A stretch of DNA of 64,000 bases from RYN-230 sp963718305 (GTDB lineage Bacteria; Actinomycetota; Actinomycetes; Streptosporangiales; Streptosporangiaceae), in NCBI GenBank assembly GCA_963718305.1, contig CAVQZG010000010.1, positions 1-64,000 of the forward strand. The letters are read 5' to 3'. A program made the translations under genes and the position numbers. Below, one piece after another: positions 37,132 through 45,101 of the stretch. Numbering within the stretch: the stretch's first letter is position 1; every line of letters begins with the position of its first letter. The notes below the pieces were generated by a model, which made no database searches, was not told the origin of the DNA, and saw only the letters and a list, made by a program, of their open reading frames with translations.

Positions 37132-37260
37132 CCTCGCCGGCGAGGGGAGGCGCGGCGCAGCCGTGTCCTCGCCGATCCGGCGACTAACCCGGCAGCCGCG
37201 GCAGACGACGTGCCCACGGGAGCGGGCAAGCGGGGGTTCCGGCGGGGTCGCCCCCCGGGT
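37132..37260 (-). repeat. Dispersed ~125-bp repeat, copy B (3' of polA)
   Basis: Reverse complement of this interval aligns with 4733-4855, sharing blocks CTTGCCCGCTC, GGGCACGTCGTCTGC, GCTGCCGGGT, AGTCGCCGG and GCGCCTCCCCTCG with only small indels. It begins seven bases after the polA stop, sense to polA, matching the position of copy A after its host gene. Confidence 0.75.
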
Positions 37261-37266
37261 CAGCAC

Positions 37267-40026
37267 TCAGTGCCCGGCCTCAGCCCAGGTGCGGCCGGTG
37301 CCGAGGGAGACCTCAAGCGGCACCCGCAGGTCGAAAGCGCTGCACATGATCCGGGGCACCAGCTCGCGCAGCGTGTCGAGCTCGCCGGGGGCCACCTCGA
37401 AGACCAGCTCGTCGTGCACCTGGAGCAGCATCCGGGAGCGCAGGCCCTCCGCGCGGAGGGCCTCGTCGACCCGGAGCATGGCCACCTTGATGATGTCGGC
37501 GGCGGAGCCCTGGATCGGCGCGTTGAGCGCCATCCGCTCGGCCATCTCCCGGCGTTGCCGGTTGTCTGAGGTGAGGTCGGGCAGGTAGCGCCGGCGGCCG
37601 AGGACGGTCTGCGTGTACCCGTCCTTGCGGGCCTCGTCCACCACGGCGTACAGGTAGTCCCGGATCCCGCCGAACTGCTGGAAGTACTCGTCCATCAGGG
37701 CCCGGGCCTCGTCCGGGGTGATGCGCAGCTGCTGGGACAGCCCGTAGGCGGACAGGCCATAAGCCAGCCCGTAGTTCATCGCCTTGATCCGGCTGCGCAT
37801 CTCGACGGTGACCTCTTCGGGCGGCACGCCGAAGACCCGCGACGCCGTCTCGGCGTGGAAGTCATGGCCGGAGGTGAACGCCTCCTCCAGCGCGGTGTCG
37901 CCGGACAGGTCGGCCATGATGCGCAGCTCGATCTGGCTGTAGTCGGCGGTGAGCAGCGTCTCGTACCCGTCGCCGACCACGAAGCCCTGCCGGATCCGGC
38001 GGCCCTCCTCGGTGCGGATGGGGATGTTCTGCAGGTTGGGATCGGTGGACGAGAGCCGCCCGGTGGCCGCGATCATCTGGTTGTAGGTGGTGTGGATCCG
38101 GCCGTCCTCGTCCGCCATCGGGATGAGCGAGTCCACGATGCTCTTCAGCCTGGCCACGTCCCGGTGCCGGAGCAGGTGCTCGAGCACCGGGTGGCCGGTC
38201 TGCGCCAGCAGGCTGGTGAGGGCCTCGGAATCCGTCGTGTACCCGGTCTTGATCCGCTTGGTCTTGGGCAGGCCCAGCTCGTTGAAGAGCACTTCCTGAA
38301 GCTGCTTGGGCGAGCCGAGGTTGAACTCATGCCCGATGATCGTGAACGCCGCCTGCTCGGCCGCTTTCACCTCGCCACCCAGGCTGGCGGACATGTCGGC
38401 GAAATGATGGGTGTCCGCCGCGATCCCGGCCCGCTCCATCCGGGCCAGCACCCCGACCAGCGGCAGTTCCACGTCGGCCAGCAGCTGGGCGGCTCCGCGC
38501 TTCTCCAGGTCCGCGTCCAGCGCGTCGGCCAGCTCCGCGGTGGCCCGGGCCCGCACCACCAGCGCTACCGCGGCCTCGGCCTCGCCATCGTCCTCACCGT
38601 CCTCGGCGGACAGGTCAAAGGCGAGCTGGCCGGTGGTGGTTCCCTCGTCCCGCAGTTCCTTGCCCAGATAACGCAGGACCAGGTCGGCCAGGTCGAACGA
38701 GCGCTGCCCGGGCAGCGCCAGGTAGGCCGCCAGCGCCGTGTCGTTGGTCAGGCCACCCAGCTCCAGGCCCCGGGCGGCCACCGCGTGCATCGGCCCCTTG
38801 GCATCGTGCAGCGCCTTGGGCTGACCCGGGTCGGCGAGCCAGGCGGCCAGGGCCCGCTCGTCGTCCTCGGTCAGCGTGACCGGATCGACGAATGCCCCGG
38901 TCCCGTCCGCGGCGGCCAGCGCCAGCCCGTCCGTGGTCCCGGTGCCCCGGCCCCAGGTGCCGTGGACCGCCAGGCCCGCCCGGCCCGTCCCGGTGGCGTG
39001 CTCGTCGAGCCAGCCGGCCAGCTCATCGGGGCCTGGCACGGACACCTCGACCTCGAAGCCGTGCTCGGGCCCGGACTCCTCGCTGCTGAGCGCGCCGGCC
39101 GGGCTCACGATGCCGTTAGGGAGGGTGCTGTACAGCCGGTCGCGCAGGACCCGGAACTGGAGCGTGTCGAAGAGCTGGTGGATCTGGTCCCGGTCCCACG
39201 GCACCGGCTTCAGGTCACCGGGGCCCGACTCGAGCGGGACGTCCCGGGCCAGCTCGGTCAGCTGCCGGTTGCGCAGGACCGAGCCGAGGTGCTCGCGGAG
39301 CTTGTCCCCGGCCTTGCCCTTGACCTCGTCGACCCGGTCCACCAGCTGGCTGAGCGAACCGAACTCGGCGACCCACCGGGCCGCGGTCTTCTCCCCCACC
39401 CCGGGGATGTTCGGCAGGTTGTCGCTGGGGTCCCCGCGCAGTGCGGCGAAGTCCGGGTACTGGGCCGGGGTCAGGCCGTACTTGGCCACGACCTCCTCCG
39501 GGGTGAACCGGGTCATGTCGCTGATGCCGCGCCGGGTCATCAGCACCGTGACGTGGTCGTTGACCAACTGCAGGTTGTCCCGGTCACCGCTGACGATGAG
39601 CACGTCCATGCCCGCCTCGGTGGCCGCCACGGTCAGCGTGGCGATGATGTCGTCGGCCTCGTAGCCGGCCACCGACAGCCGCGGGATGCCGAGCGCGTCG
39701 AGCACCTCGAAGATCAGGCTGAGCTGGCTGCGGAAGTCCGCCGGGGTTTCCCGCCGGTTCGCCTTGTATTCCACGTACTGCTCGTGCCGGAAGGTCGGCT
39801 CGCTCCGGTCGAACGCCACCGCCACGTGGGTCGGCTGCTCGTCGCGGAGCACGTTGATGAGCATCGCGGTGAAGCCGTAAACCGCGTTGGTCGGCTGCCC
39901 GGTGGTCGTGGAAAAGTTCTCTGGGGGCAGCGCGAAGAACGCACGGTAGGCGAGCGAGTGCCCGTCGAGCAGCAGCAACCTCTCCCTGCTCGATTGGTCT
40001 CCTGGCTGGGTCGGCTTCGTCACCAC
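37267..40026 (-). CDS. polA: DNA polymerase I
   Basis: 919 aa. The 5' nuclease domain starts LLLLDGHSLAYRAFFALP with SGDRDNLQLV and GVGEKTAARWV. The middle 3'-5' exonuclease-like domain is degenerate: acidic residues of the usual DxE motif are absent (LAVHGTWGRG, KALHDAKGPMHAV), as in other actinobacterial PolI, so no proofreading is expected. The polymerase palm has TADYSQIELRIMADLSGD, RSRIKAMNYGLAYG and LQVHDELVFEV. Replication gap filling and repair. The dispersed repeat starts right after its stop. Confidence 0.97.
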   Translation of the reverse strand: MVTKPTQPGDQSSRERLLLLDGHSLAYRAFFALPPENFSTTTGQPTNAVYGFTAMLINVLRDEQPTHVAVAFDRSEPTFRHEQYVEYKANRRETPADFRSQLSLIFEVLDALGIPRLSVAGYEADDIIATLTVAATEAGMDVLIVSGDRDNLQLVNDHVTVLMTRRGISDMTRFTPEEVVAKYGLTPAQYPDFAALRGDPSDNLPNIPGVGEKTAARWVAEFGSLSQLVDRVDEVKGKAGDKLREHLGSVLRNRQLTELARDVPLESGPGDLKPVPWDRDQIHQLFDTLQFRVLRDRLYSTLPNGIVSPAGALSSEESGPEHGFEVEVSVPGPDELAGWLDEHATGTGRAGLAVHGTWGRGTGTTDGLALAAADGTGAFVDPVTLTEDDERALAAWLADPGQPKALHDAKGPMHAVAARGLELGGLTNDTALAAYLALPGQRSFDLADLVLRYLGKELRDEGTTTGQLAFDLSAEDGEDDGEAEAAVALVVRARATAELADALDADLEKRGAAQLLADVELPLVGVLARMERAGIAADTHHFADMSASLGGEVKAAEQAAFTIIGHEFNLGSPKQLQEVLFNELGLPKTKRIKTGYTTDSEALTSLLAQTGHPVLEHLLRHRDVARLKSIVDSLIPMADEDGRIHTTYNQMIAATGRLSSTDPNLQNIPIRTEEGRRIRQGFVVGDGYETLLTADYSQIELRIMADLSGDTALEEAFTSGHDFHAETASRVFGVPPEEVTVEMRSRIKAMNYGLAYGLSAYGLSQQLRITPDEARALMDEYFQQFGGIRDYLYAVVDEARKDGYTQTVLGRRRYLPDLTSDNRQRREMAERMALNAPIQGSAADIIKVAMLRVDEALRAEGLRSRMLLQVHDELVFEVAPGELDTLRELVPRIMCSAFDLRVPLEVSLGTGRTWAEAGH

Positions 40027-40075
40027 GCAGGAAGTCTAGTAGCAGGTACCGACACCGGCGGGCGGACATGCCACG

Positions 40076-40163
40076 GCCCGGCGGCCACCGGGAAGGCGGC
40101 GGCCGCCGGGCCGCAACGAGCCGGGCTGGCTGCGGGCACCGCTTACACGGCCCCCGCAGCCAG
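40076..40163. terminator. Two hairpins in the polA-galM gap
   Basis: GCCCGGCGGCC (40076-40086) pairs with 40101-40111, and CTGGCTGCGGG (40126-40136) with 40153-40163. The second directly follows the galM stop on the minus strand and is the likely galM terminator. Confidence 0.6.
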
Positions 40164-40171
40164 GCGTGGCA

Positions 40172-41536
40172 TCAGGAGTTGAAGGCGAAAATGGTGGTGG
40201 AGGTGAAGGTCTTCCCAGGGCCGAGAGTGGTGGACGGGAAGGCCGGCTGGTTGGGCGAGTCCGGGAAGTGCTGGGTCTCGAACGTGTACCCCGCACCCTG
40301 CCGGTAGGTATGGCCGCTGATGCCTACCAGCGTGCCGTTGAGGAAGTTGCCACTGTAGAACTGCACGCCGGGCTGGTCGGTCCAGACGGTCAGCAGACGA
40401 CCACTCGACGGGTCGAAGGCGCGGGCGGCGAGGTTAAGCCCGTCCGGGCCGGTGGTGGCCGCGGTCTGCCTGTTCAGAATCCAGTTGTGGTCGTAGCCCT
40501 GGGCGATGAGCAGCTGGCTCTTGCCGCCCGTGGCCGACGCGAAGCTGGCCGGAACATTGTCCGGCGCGCTCACGTCGCTGATCCGGGAGCCGATGGTGTG
40601 CGGCGCACGGAAGTCGAACGGCGTGCCCGCGACCGGGACCCCGTGGGGCAGCGGGAGCGGGATCTGGGTGGAGTCGGTCGGCGAGTAGCGGTTCGCGTTC
40701 ATCTGGACGAACTGCCTATAGGCCGAGCCTGCCGCGGAAGCCTCACCAGCCAGGTTGAAGTAGCTGTGGTTGGTCAGGTTGAGCACCGTTGACAGCTTGG
40801 GGTCGTTGTTGGTGGCCTTGTAGTGGATACCGAGCTGACCCCGGTTGTTCAGCGTGTAGGTGACCACCACGGTGAGCTGGGCCGGGTACCCGGTGCACGC
40901 AGAGACGCAGCCGGGGGACCCGGCAGCACCGCTGCCGTCACCGTTGGGGCTGACCAGCGTTAGCTGCACGCCGGCCGAGCCGGGTGCGGTGACCGCCTTC
41001 GACGACCAGATGTGGTTGCCAAAGCCGACGAGGCCACCGTGAAGGCTGTTCACGCCGTTGTTGATCTGCAGCGTGTAGGTCTTGCCGTTCAGCTTGAACG
41101 TGCCCTTGGCGATCCGGTTGCCGTAGCGGCCGATGGTCTGGCCGAAGTACGGGCCGCCGTTGGCGGTCACCGGCGGGCTGTCGAAGTTGACATAGTCCTT
41201 CAGCGTCTTGAAGCCCAGCACCACGTCGGCCTCACGGCCGTGCCGCGACGGGGTGTCAATCGACTGCACGATGCCGCCGAACGTGAGGATCTTGACCTGC
41301 GTGCCGCGGCAGTTCCTCAGCGTGTAGCGGAACACCGCGGTGTTCTTGCCGGTGTACGGCTCAATCGTCTTGCCGAAGAACTGCTTGGACACGCTGGGCG
41401 AGCAGCCGCCGCCCGCGCGCGTGACCGGAGCAGACTTCATCGCGGCCAGCGACGCCACACTCGCGAGCGCGAGCGCGGCAACCGCGCCGATCCGCAGGCC
41501 TGAAGTGCTGATCTTCCCTCTTAACACCGGACGCAT
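40172..41536 (-). CDS. galM: Secreted aldose 1-epimerase
   Basis: 454 aa galactose mutarotase fold enzyme with an N-terminal signal segment (RGKISTSGLRIGAVAALALASVASLAA), so it acts outside the cell or at the surface. Catalytic features include NRIAKGTFKLNG, NNGVNSLHGG (His), NLTNHSYFNLAGE (second His) and the late Glu in FETQHFPDSPNQP. Two Cys pairs (GGGCSPS, LRNCRG, GCVSACTG) suit an exported enzyme. The ATG at 41536 follows GAAGGGAA. Converts alpha to beta sugar anomers, possibly during extracellular polysaccharide use. Confidence 0.92.
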   Translation of the reverse strand: MRPVLRGKISTSGLRIGAVAALALASVASLAAMKSAPVTRAGGGCSPSVSKQFFGKTIEPYTGKNTAVFRYTLRNCRGTQVKILTFGGIVQSIDTPSRHGREADVVLGFKTLKDYVNFDSPPVTANGGPYFGQTIGRYGNRIAKGTFKLNGKTYTLQINNGVNSLHGGLVGFGNHIWSSKAVTAPGSAGVQLTLVSPNGDGSGAAGSPGCVSACTGYPAQLTVVVTYTLNNRGQLGIHYKATNNDPKLSTVLNLTNHSYFNLAGEASAAGSAYRQFVQMNANRYSPTDSTQIPLPLPHGVPVAGTPFDFRAPHTIGSRISDVSAPDNVPASFASATGGKSQLLIAQGYDHNWILNRQTAATTGPDGLNLAARAFDPSSGRLLTVWTDQPGVQFYSGNFLNGTLVGISGHTYRQGAGYTFETQHFPDSPNQPAFPSTTLGPGKTFTSTTIFAFNS

Positions 41537-41651
41537 GGAGATTCCCTTCGTTGGGTTCCCGAGGCTCGCACAGATAGCCCCCCGGGGCATTGTTAACGCT
41601 CACCTGCATGAAATGCCAGTGTTTCGGGGCAGAACATGTGATCTTTTCCCG

Positions 41652-41716
41652 CTATGTGACGTGATGGTGATCCGGCGGGCCGGGCAAGTCCGGTATCTGT
41701 CCCACAAATCACATAG
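41652..41716. promoter_or_regulatory. Inverted TATGTGA sites in the galM/thioesterase divergent region
   Basis: CTATGTGA (41652-41659) is exactly mirrored by TCACATAG (41709-41716). Extra half-sites ATGTGATC (about 41636) and GATCACT (about 41717) surround them. This is a candidate operator pair for a regulator with a TGTGA-type half-site (CRP-like or GntR-like); the regulator is not identified here. Confidence 0.4.
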
Positions 41717-41748
41717 ATCACTCTGGCCACTTCAGCCACTAGGGCCCC

Positions 41749-42321
41749 GTGAGTTCCGGCACGTACCGGGCGCCCGGTACGTCGCGGCCGGGCGGGATCC
41801 GCCTAAGCTTCCCCTACGGCGCGGCAGGCGGCGGGATCGTGACTCCGGAGGCGCGGGTGGACCAGGACGGCTCAGCCCAGATCATCGAGGGCTTCGCCCG
41901 GCTCAGCCAGGGCACCCTGCCGGGCCGGATGGGCATCACCGTCAGCGCCGCCACGGCGGAGCAGGTCGTTGGCTCCATGCCGGTGGACGGCAACATCCAG
42001 CCCTACGGCCTCCTGCACGGCGGCGCCTCCTGCGTGCTGGCCGAGACCCTGGGCTCGCTGGGCGCGGCCCTGCAGGCCGGCCCCGGGCGGTTCGCGGTGG
42101 GGATCGAGATCAGCGCCACGCACCACCGCGCAGTGTCGGATGGCGTGGTCACCGGCGTCGCCACCCGCGTGCACGGCGGGCGGACCACCGCCACCTACGA
42201 GATCGCGATCAGTGACGGCCAGGGCCGCCGGGTCTGCTCGGCCAGGCTGACCTGCCTGCTGCGCGATCAGGTCCCGCCTGGTGGCCACAATCCTGGCGAC
42301 ATCACGCCGCCAGGCGAGTGA
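41749..42321 (+). CDS. PaaI-like hotdog thioesterase
   Basis: 190 aa acyl-CoA thioesterase fold. Hotdog signature: GRMGITVSAATAEQVVGSMPV, then NIQPYGLLHGGASCVLAETLGSLGA with the catalytic GG and Glu/Asp region, and GIEISATHHRAVSDGVVTG. An in-frame GTG at 41839 (VTPEARVDQDGSAQI) is an alternative start that removes a low-complexity leader. Hydrolyses aryl- or acyl-CoA; substrate unknown. Gene is divergent from galM. Confidence 0.86.
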   Translation: MSSGTYRAPGTSRPGGIRLSFPYGAAGGGIVTPEARVDQDGSAQIIEGFARLSQGTLPGRMGITVSAATAEQVVGSMPVDGNIQPYGLLHGGASCVLAETLGSLGAALQAGPGRFAVGIEISATHHRAVSDGVVTGVATRVHGGRTTATYEIAISDGQGRRVCSARLTCLLRDQVPPGGHNPGDITPPGE

Positions 42322-42452
42322 GCCGGCGGACTGACCAGGCCAGTCACGGTGCAGGCAGGGAAACCGCACGTGACCGGACGTTTATCACAAACCGGCCAGC
42401 GAATGGCCGCCCCTTTGCGCCGCGCGGGGACTCCTCGCTACCGTGGTGGCGA

Positions 42453-42525
42453 GAGCCCGGGGAGCTGAGTAGAGAACATGTCGGCCCGGGGAAGGCCGAC
42501 ACGGCACCAAAAGTTCCCCGGGCTC
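42453..42525. terminator. Nested hairpin terminator between convergent genes
   Basis: Outer stem GAGCCCGGGGA (42453-42463) pairs with 42515-42525; inner stem TGTCGGCC (42479-42486) pairs with GGCCGACA (42494-42501). It separates the thioesterase from the pdtaR gene; nothing else is seen in 42322-42572. Confidence 0.7.
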
Positions 42526-42572
42526 GATCCCGGAACCCGTCCCAGCGCCTGCAGGGCCTGCTCAGGGCCTGC

Positions 42573-43220
42573 TCAGGCTCCTGAATCCGGCTTGGCGCCG
42601 GCTGCCGCATCGGCATCGCCCGCGGCGCCGCCCGGGACCATGCCGCCCTCGAGCACCCGCTCCGCCACGGCCCGCATGGCCAGGCGCTGATCCATGGACG
42701 TCTTCTGGATCCAGCGGAACGCGTCCGGCTCGGACATTCCCTGCTCGGTCTGGAGCTTGCCCTTGGCCCGGTCGAGGAGCTTGCGCACTTCCAGCCGCTC
42801 CTTGAGCGTGCCGACCTCACCGGCCAGCGCGGCAACCTCCTGGAACCGGCTGACCGCGATCTCGATCGCGGGGACCAGATCCGCCTTGGTGAACGGCTTC
42901 ACCAGGTACGCCATGGCTCCCGCATCGCGGGCCCGTTCGACCAGCTCACGCTGGGAGAACGCGGTGAGGATGACCACCGGCGCGATCTGATCGGCGGCCA
43001 CCTGCTCGGCCGCCGATATCCCGTCCAGGACCGGCATCTTCACATCGAGGATCACCAGGTCCGGCCGGAGACTGACGGCAAGGTCGACGGCCTGCTGGCC
43101 GTCCGCGGCCTCGCCGACCACCGAGTAGCCCTCCTCCTCAAGCATCTCCTTGAGGTCAAGCCGGATGAGGGCCTCGTCTTCGGCGATCAAAACGCGCAAT
43201 GGGGTCTGACTCACGCTCAT
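42573..43220 (-). CDS. pdtaR: ANTAR response regulator PdtaR-like
   Basis: 215 aa antitermination regulator. The receiver has LRVLIAEDEALIRLDLKEML, the phosphoacceptor in PDLVILDVKMPVLDG, the Thr in VVILTAFSQ and Lys in AYLVKPFTK. The C-terminal ANTAR domain (LKERLEVRKLLDRAKGKLQ, MSEPDAFRWIQKTSMD) binds dual-hexaloop RNA. A long Ala/Gly/Asp tail is extra. The Mycobacterium homologue is phosphorylated by PdtaS; that kinase gene is not in the window. Its tail and the tRNA beyond its start isolate it from pyk. Confidence 0.94.
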   Translation of the reverse strand: MSVSQTPLRVLIAEDEALIRLDLKEMLEEEGYSVVGEAADGQQAVDLAVSLRPDLVILDVKMPVLDGISAAEQVAADQIAPVVILTAFSQRELVERARDAGAMAYLVKPFTKADLVPAIEIAVSRFQEVAALAGEVGTLKERLEVRKLLDRAKGKLQTEQGMSEPDAFRWIQKTSMDQRLAMRAVAERVLEGGMVPGGAAGDADAAAGAKPDSGA

Positions 43221-43284
43221 GATCGTACCGGCACCAGGTAGATTGACGTTCGGCCGAGCCAGCTACGCAGCGCCTGGCCGCAGC

Positions 43285-43358
43285 GCCCCGGTAGACCAAC
43301 AGGCAGAGTCCATGGTCTCAAAAACCATGCAGTGTGGGTTCGAATCCCACCCGGGGCA
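43285..43358 (+). tRNA. tRNA-Leu (CAA) with short variable loop
   Basis: A clean cloverleaf of 74 nt without encoded CCA: acceptor GCCCCGG (43285-43291) pairs with CCGGGGC (43351-43357), D stem GAC/GTC, anticodon stem ATGGT/ACCAT with loop CTCAAAA (anticodon CAA at 43319-43321), T stem GTGGG/CCCAC with loop TTCGAAT. The variable region is only five bases (43329-43333), not the long arm normal for bacterial tRNA-Leu. Discriminator base A43358. Confidence 0.85.
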
Positions 43359-43383
43359 CCCCAGGTCAACCGCCATGTCACCC

Positions 43384-44823
43384 TCATCCGAGACCTGCTC
43401 CCAGCGCCGCGGCGTCACCGATGCGGTGCACCCTCAGGGCGTTGGTCCGCCCCGGCGTGCCCGGCGGACTGCCCGCCACGATCACCACCATGTCGCCTTT
43501 ATCACACCGGCCGATCTCCAGCAGCGCCTCCTCCACCTGACGGACCATCGCGTCGGTGTGCCGGGCGGGCGGCACGATGAACGTCTCCACCCCCCAGCTC
43601 AGCGCCAGCTGGCTGCGCGTGCTCGGCTGGGGCGTGAAAGCCAGCAACGGGATGGGCGATCGGTACCGGGCCAGCCGCCGGGCCGTCTCGCCGGTCATCG
43701 TGAAAGCGACCAGGGCCTTGGCCCCGGCCGCCGCGCCGACCTCCGCGGCGGCGCGGGCAATGGCGCTGCCGGTGCTGGCCGGCTCCCCGGCCGGCGCGGG
43801 GGCGGCAGGCCCGGATTCCCGTTCCGCCTCGCTGATGATGCGGCTCATCGTCGCGACGGCCTGGACCGGGTACTCTCCGACGCTGGTCTCCGCGGACAGC
43901 ATCAGCGCGTCCGCGCCGTCCAGCACGGCGTTGGCCACGTCGGAAGCCTCCGCCCGGGTCGGCCGGGGGGCGGAAATCATCGACTCCAGCATCTGGGTGG
44001 CCACGATGACCGGCTTGGCCTGGGCCCTGGTCTGCTCGACAATCCGCTTCTGGGCCATCGGCACCTGCTCCAGCGGAAGTTCCACACCGAGATCCCCGCG
44101 GGCGACCATGATCCCGTCAAAGGCCTCGATGACCTCCGGCAGCGCCTCGATGGCCTGGGGTTTCTCGATTTTCGCGATCAGCGGGAGCCGGACCCCTGCC
44201 TCGTCCATGATCCGCCGGGCCGGGACGGCATCCTCGGGACCCTGGACGAAAGACAGCGCGATCATGTCCGCCCGCAGCCTGAGCGCCCAGCGCAGGTCCG
44301 CCTGGTCCTTCGTGGTCAGCGCGGGCACGCTGACCTTGACGCCGGGCAGGTTGAGGCCCTTGTGGTCGGAGACGACGCCGCCCACGATGACCCGGGTGCG
44401 GACCTGGCCGCCCGCCGCGGCGAGCACCTCGAGGACCACCCGGCCGTCGTCGACCAGTACCCGGTCGCCAGGCCGCACGTCGTCGGCGAGGCCGGCGTAG
44501 GTCGTGCCCGCCTCGTGCTGGTCCCCCGGCACCTCGCGGGTGGTGATGGTGAACTCCTGGCCGGCCAGCAGCCGGACCGGGCCCGCCGCGAACGTGCCCA
44601 GCCGGATCTTCGGGCCCTGCAGGTCGATGAGCACCCCGACGCTGTGCCCGGCCGCATCGGACGCGGCCCGGACACACTGGTAGGCCGCCAGGTGGCCAGC
44701 GTGGGTGCCATGGCTCATGTTCAGCCGGGCCACGTCGATCCCGGCCGCGACGAGTTCGGCGAGCCGCTCCGGGCTGGATGACGCGGGCCCCAGGGTGGCG
44801 ACGATCTTCGCTCGGCGGCTCAT
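43384..44823 (-). CDS. pyk: Pyruvate kinase
   Basis: 479 aa glycolytic enzyme, start ATG 44823 (MSRRAKIVATLGPASSSPERL). The N-domain, VARLNMSHGTHAGH, the B-domain (DDGRVVLEV), the catalytic Lys in LIAKIEKPQAIEAL and Glu/Asp in GIMVARGDLGVELP are conserved, as are TQMLESMI, PTRAEASDVANAVLDGADA and the C-terminal regulatory domain. It has an unusual tandem repeat in its leader containing the ribosome site. Confidence 0.97.
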   Translation of the reverse strand: MSRRAKIVATLGPASSSPERLAELVAAGIDVARLNMSHGTHAGHLAAYQCVRAASDAAGHSVGVLIDLQGPKIRLGTFAAGPVRLLAGQEFTITTREVPGDQHEAGTTYAGLADDVRPGDRVLVDDGRVVLEVLAAAGGQVRTRVIVGGVVSDHKGLNLPGVKVSVPALTTKDQADLRWALRLRADMIALSFVQGPEDAVPARRIMDEAGVRLPLIAKIEKPQAIEALPEVIEAFDGIMVARGDLGVELPLEQVPMAQKRIVEQTRAQAKPVIVATQMLESMISAPRPTRAEASDVANAVLDGADALMLSAETSVGEYPVQAVATMSRIISEAERESGPAAPAPAGEPASTGSAIARAAAEVGAAAGAKALVAFTMTGETARRLARYRSPIPLLAFTPQPSTRSQLALSWGVETFIVPPARHTDAMVRQVEEALLEIGRCDKGDMVVIVAGSPPGTPGRTNALRVHRIGDAAALGAGLG

Positions 44824-44828
44824 GCATA

Positions 44829-44883
44829 TCGCCTTCCAGACGAGGCCCTCGCCTTCCAGACGAGGCACCCGAATTGGTCTATA
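44829..44883 (-). promoter_or_regulatory. pyk leader: duplicated 18-bp ribosome-site block and -10 box
   Basis: An 18-bp block (44829-44846) is repeated exactly at 44849-44866; on the minus strand each copy contains GGAAGG, so the Shine-Dalgarno is present twice. A -10-like TATAGA (44883-44878) implies a transcript start near 44871 and a ~48-nt leader holding both copies. Confidence 0.55.
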
Positions 44884-45070
44884 CCACTCTAAAGGCAGCG
44901 TTGCGGCCGGCCGAGACCCGCCAGACAAGATTCACCGAACAGTCACCCCATGTCACGTCCTGGCAACATGACCGGAACCACGGAGGTCTACGGGGCGGGT
45001 GTGTTCTGTGAGGAAGGGGTACCGGCCTCCGGCCTGGCGACCCCCTGACCCAGCAAGCCCCGGGCTCACG

Positions 45071-45095
45071 GGCCCCGACCCCGGCAGGCGGGGCC
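45071..45095 (-). terminator. Hairpin downstream of gltD
   Basis: GGCCCCG (45071-45077) pairs with CGGGGCC (45089-45095), seven bases beyond the gltD stop on the minus strand. The remaining gap to pyk (44884-45070) contains no gene I can support. Confidence 0.6.
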
Positions 45096-45101
45096 GGGCG
45101 G

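Noticed and set aside
37855..40182. 775-codon open frame opposite polA
   Set aside because: Shadow of polA's third-position GC bias; no motifs and no plausible ribosome site.
42440..42530. Nested stems after the thioesterase considered as a riboswitch
   Set aside because: It lies between convergent gene ends, not in a leader, and shows no conserved aptamer motif I know; a terminator is simpler.
43285..43358. tRNA as an integration site with an adjacent island
   Set aside because: Both neighbours (pdtaR, pyk) are core genes and no repeat of the tRNA 3' end is seen in the window.
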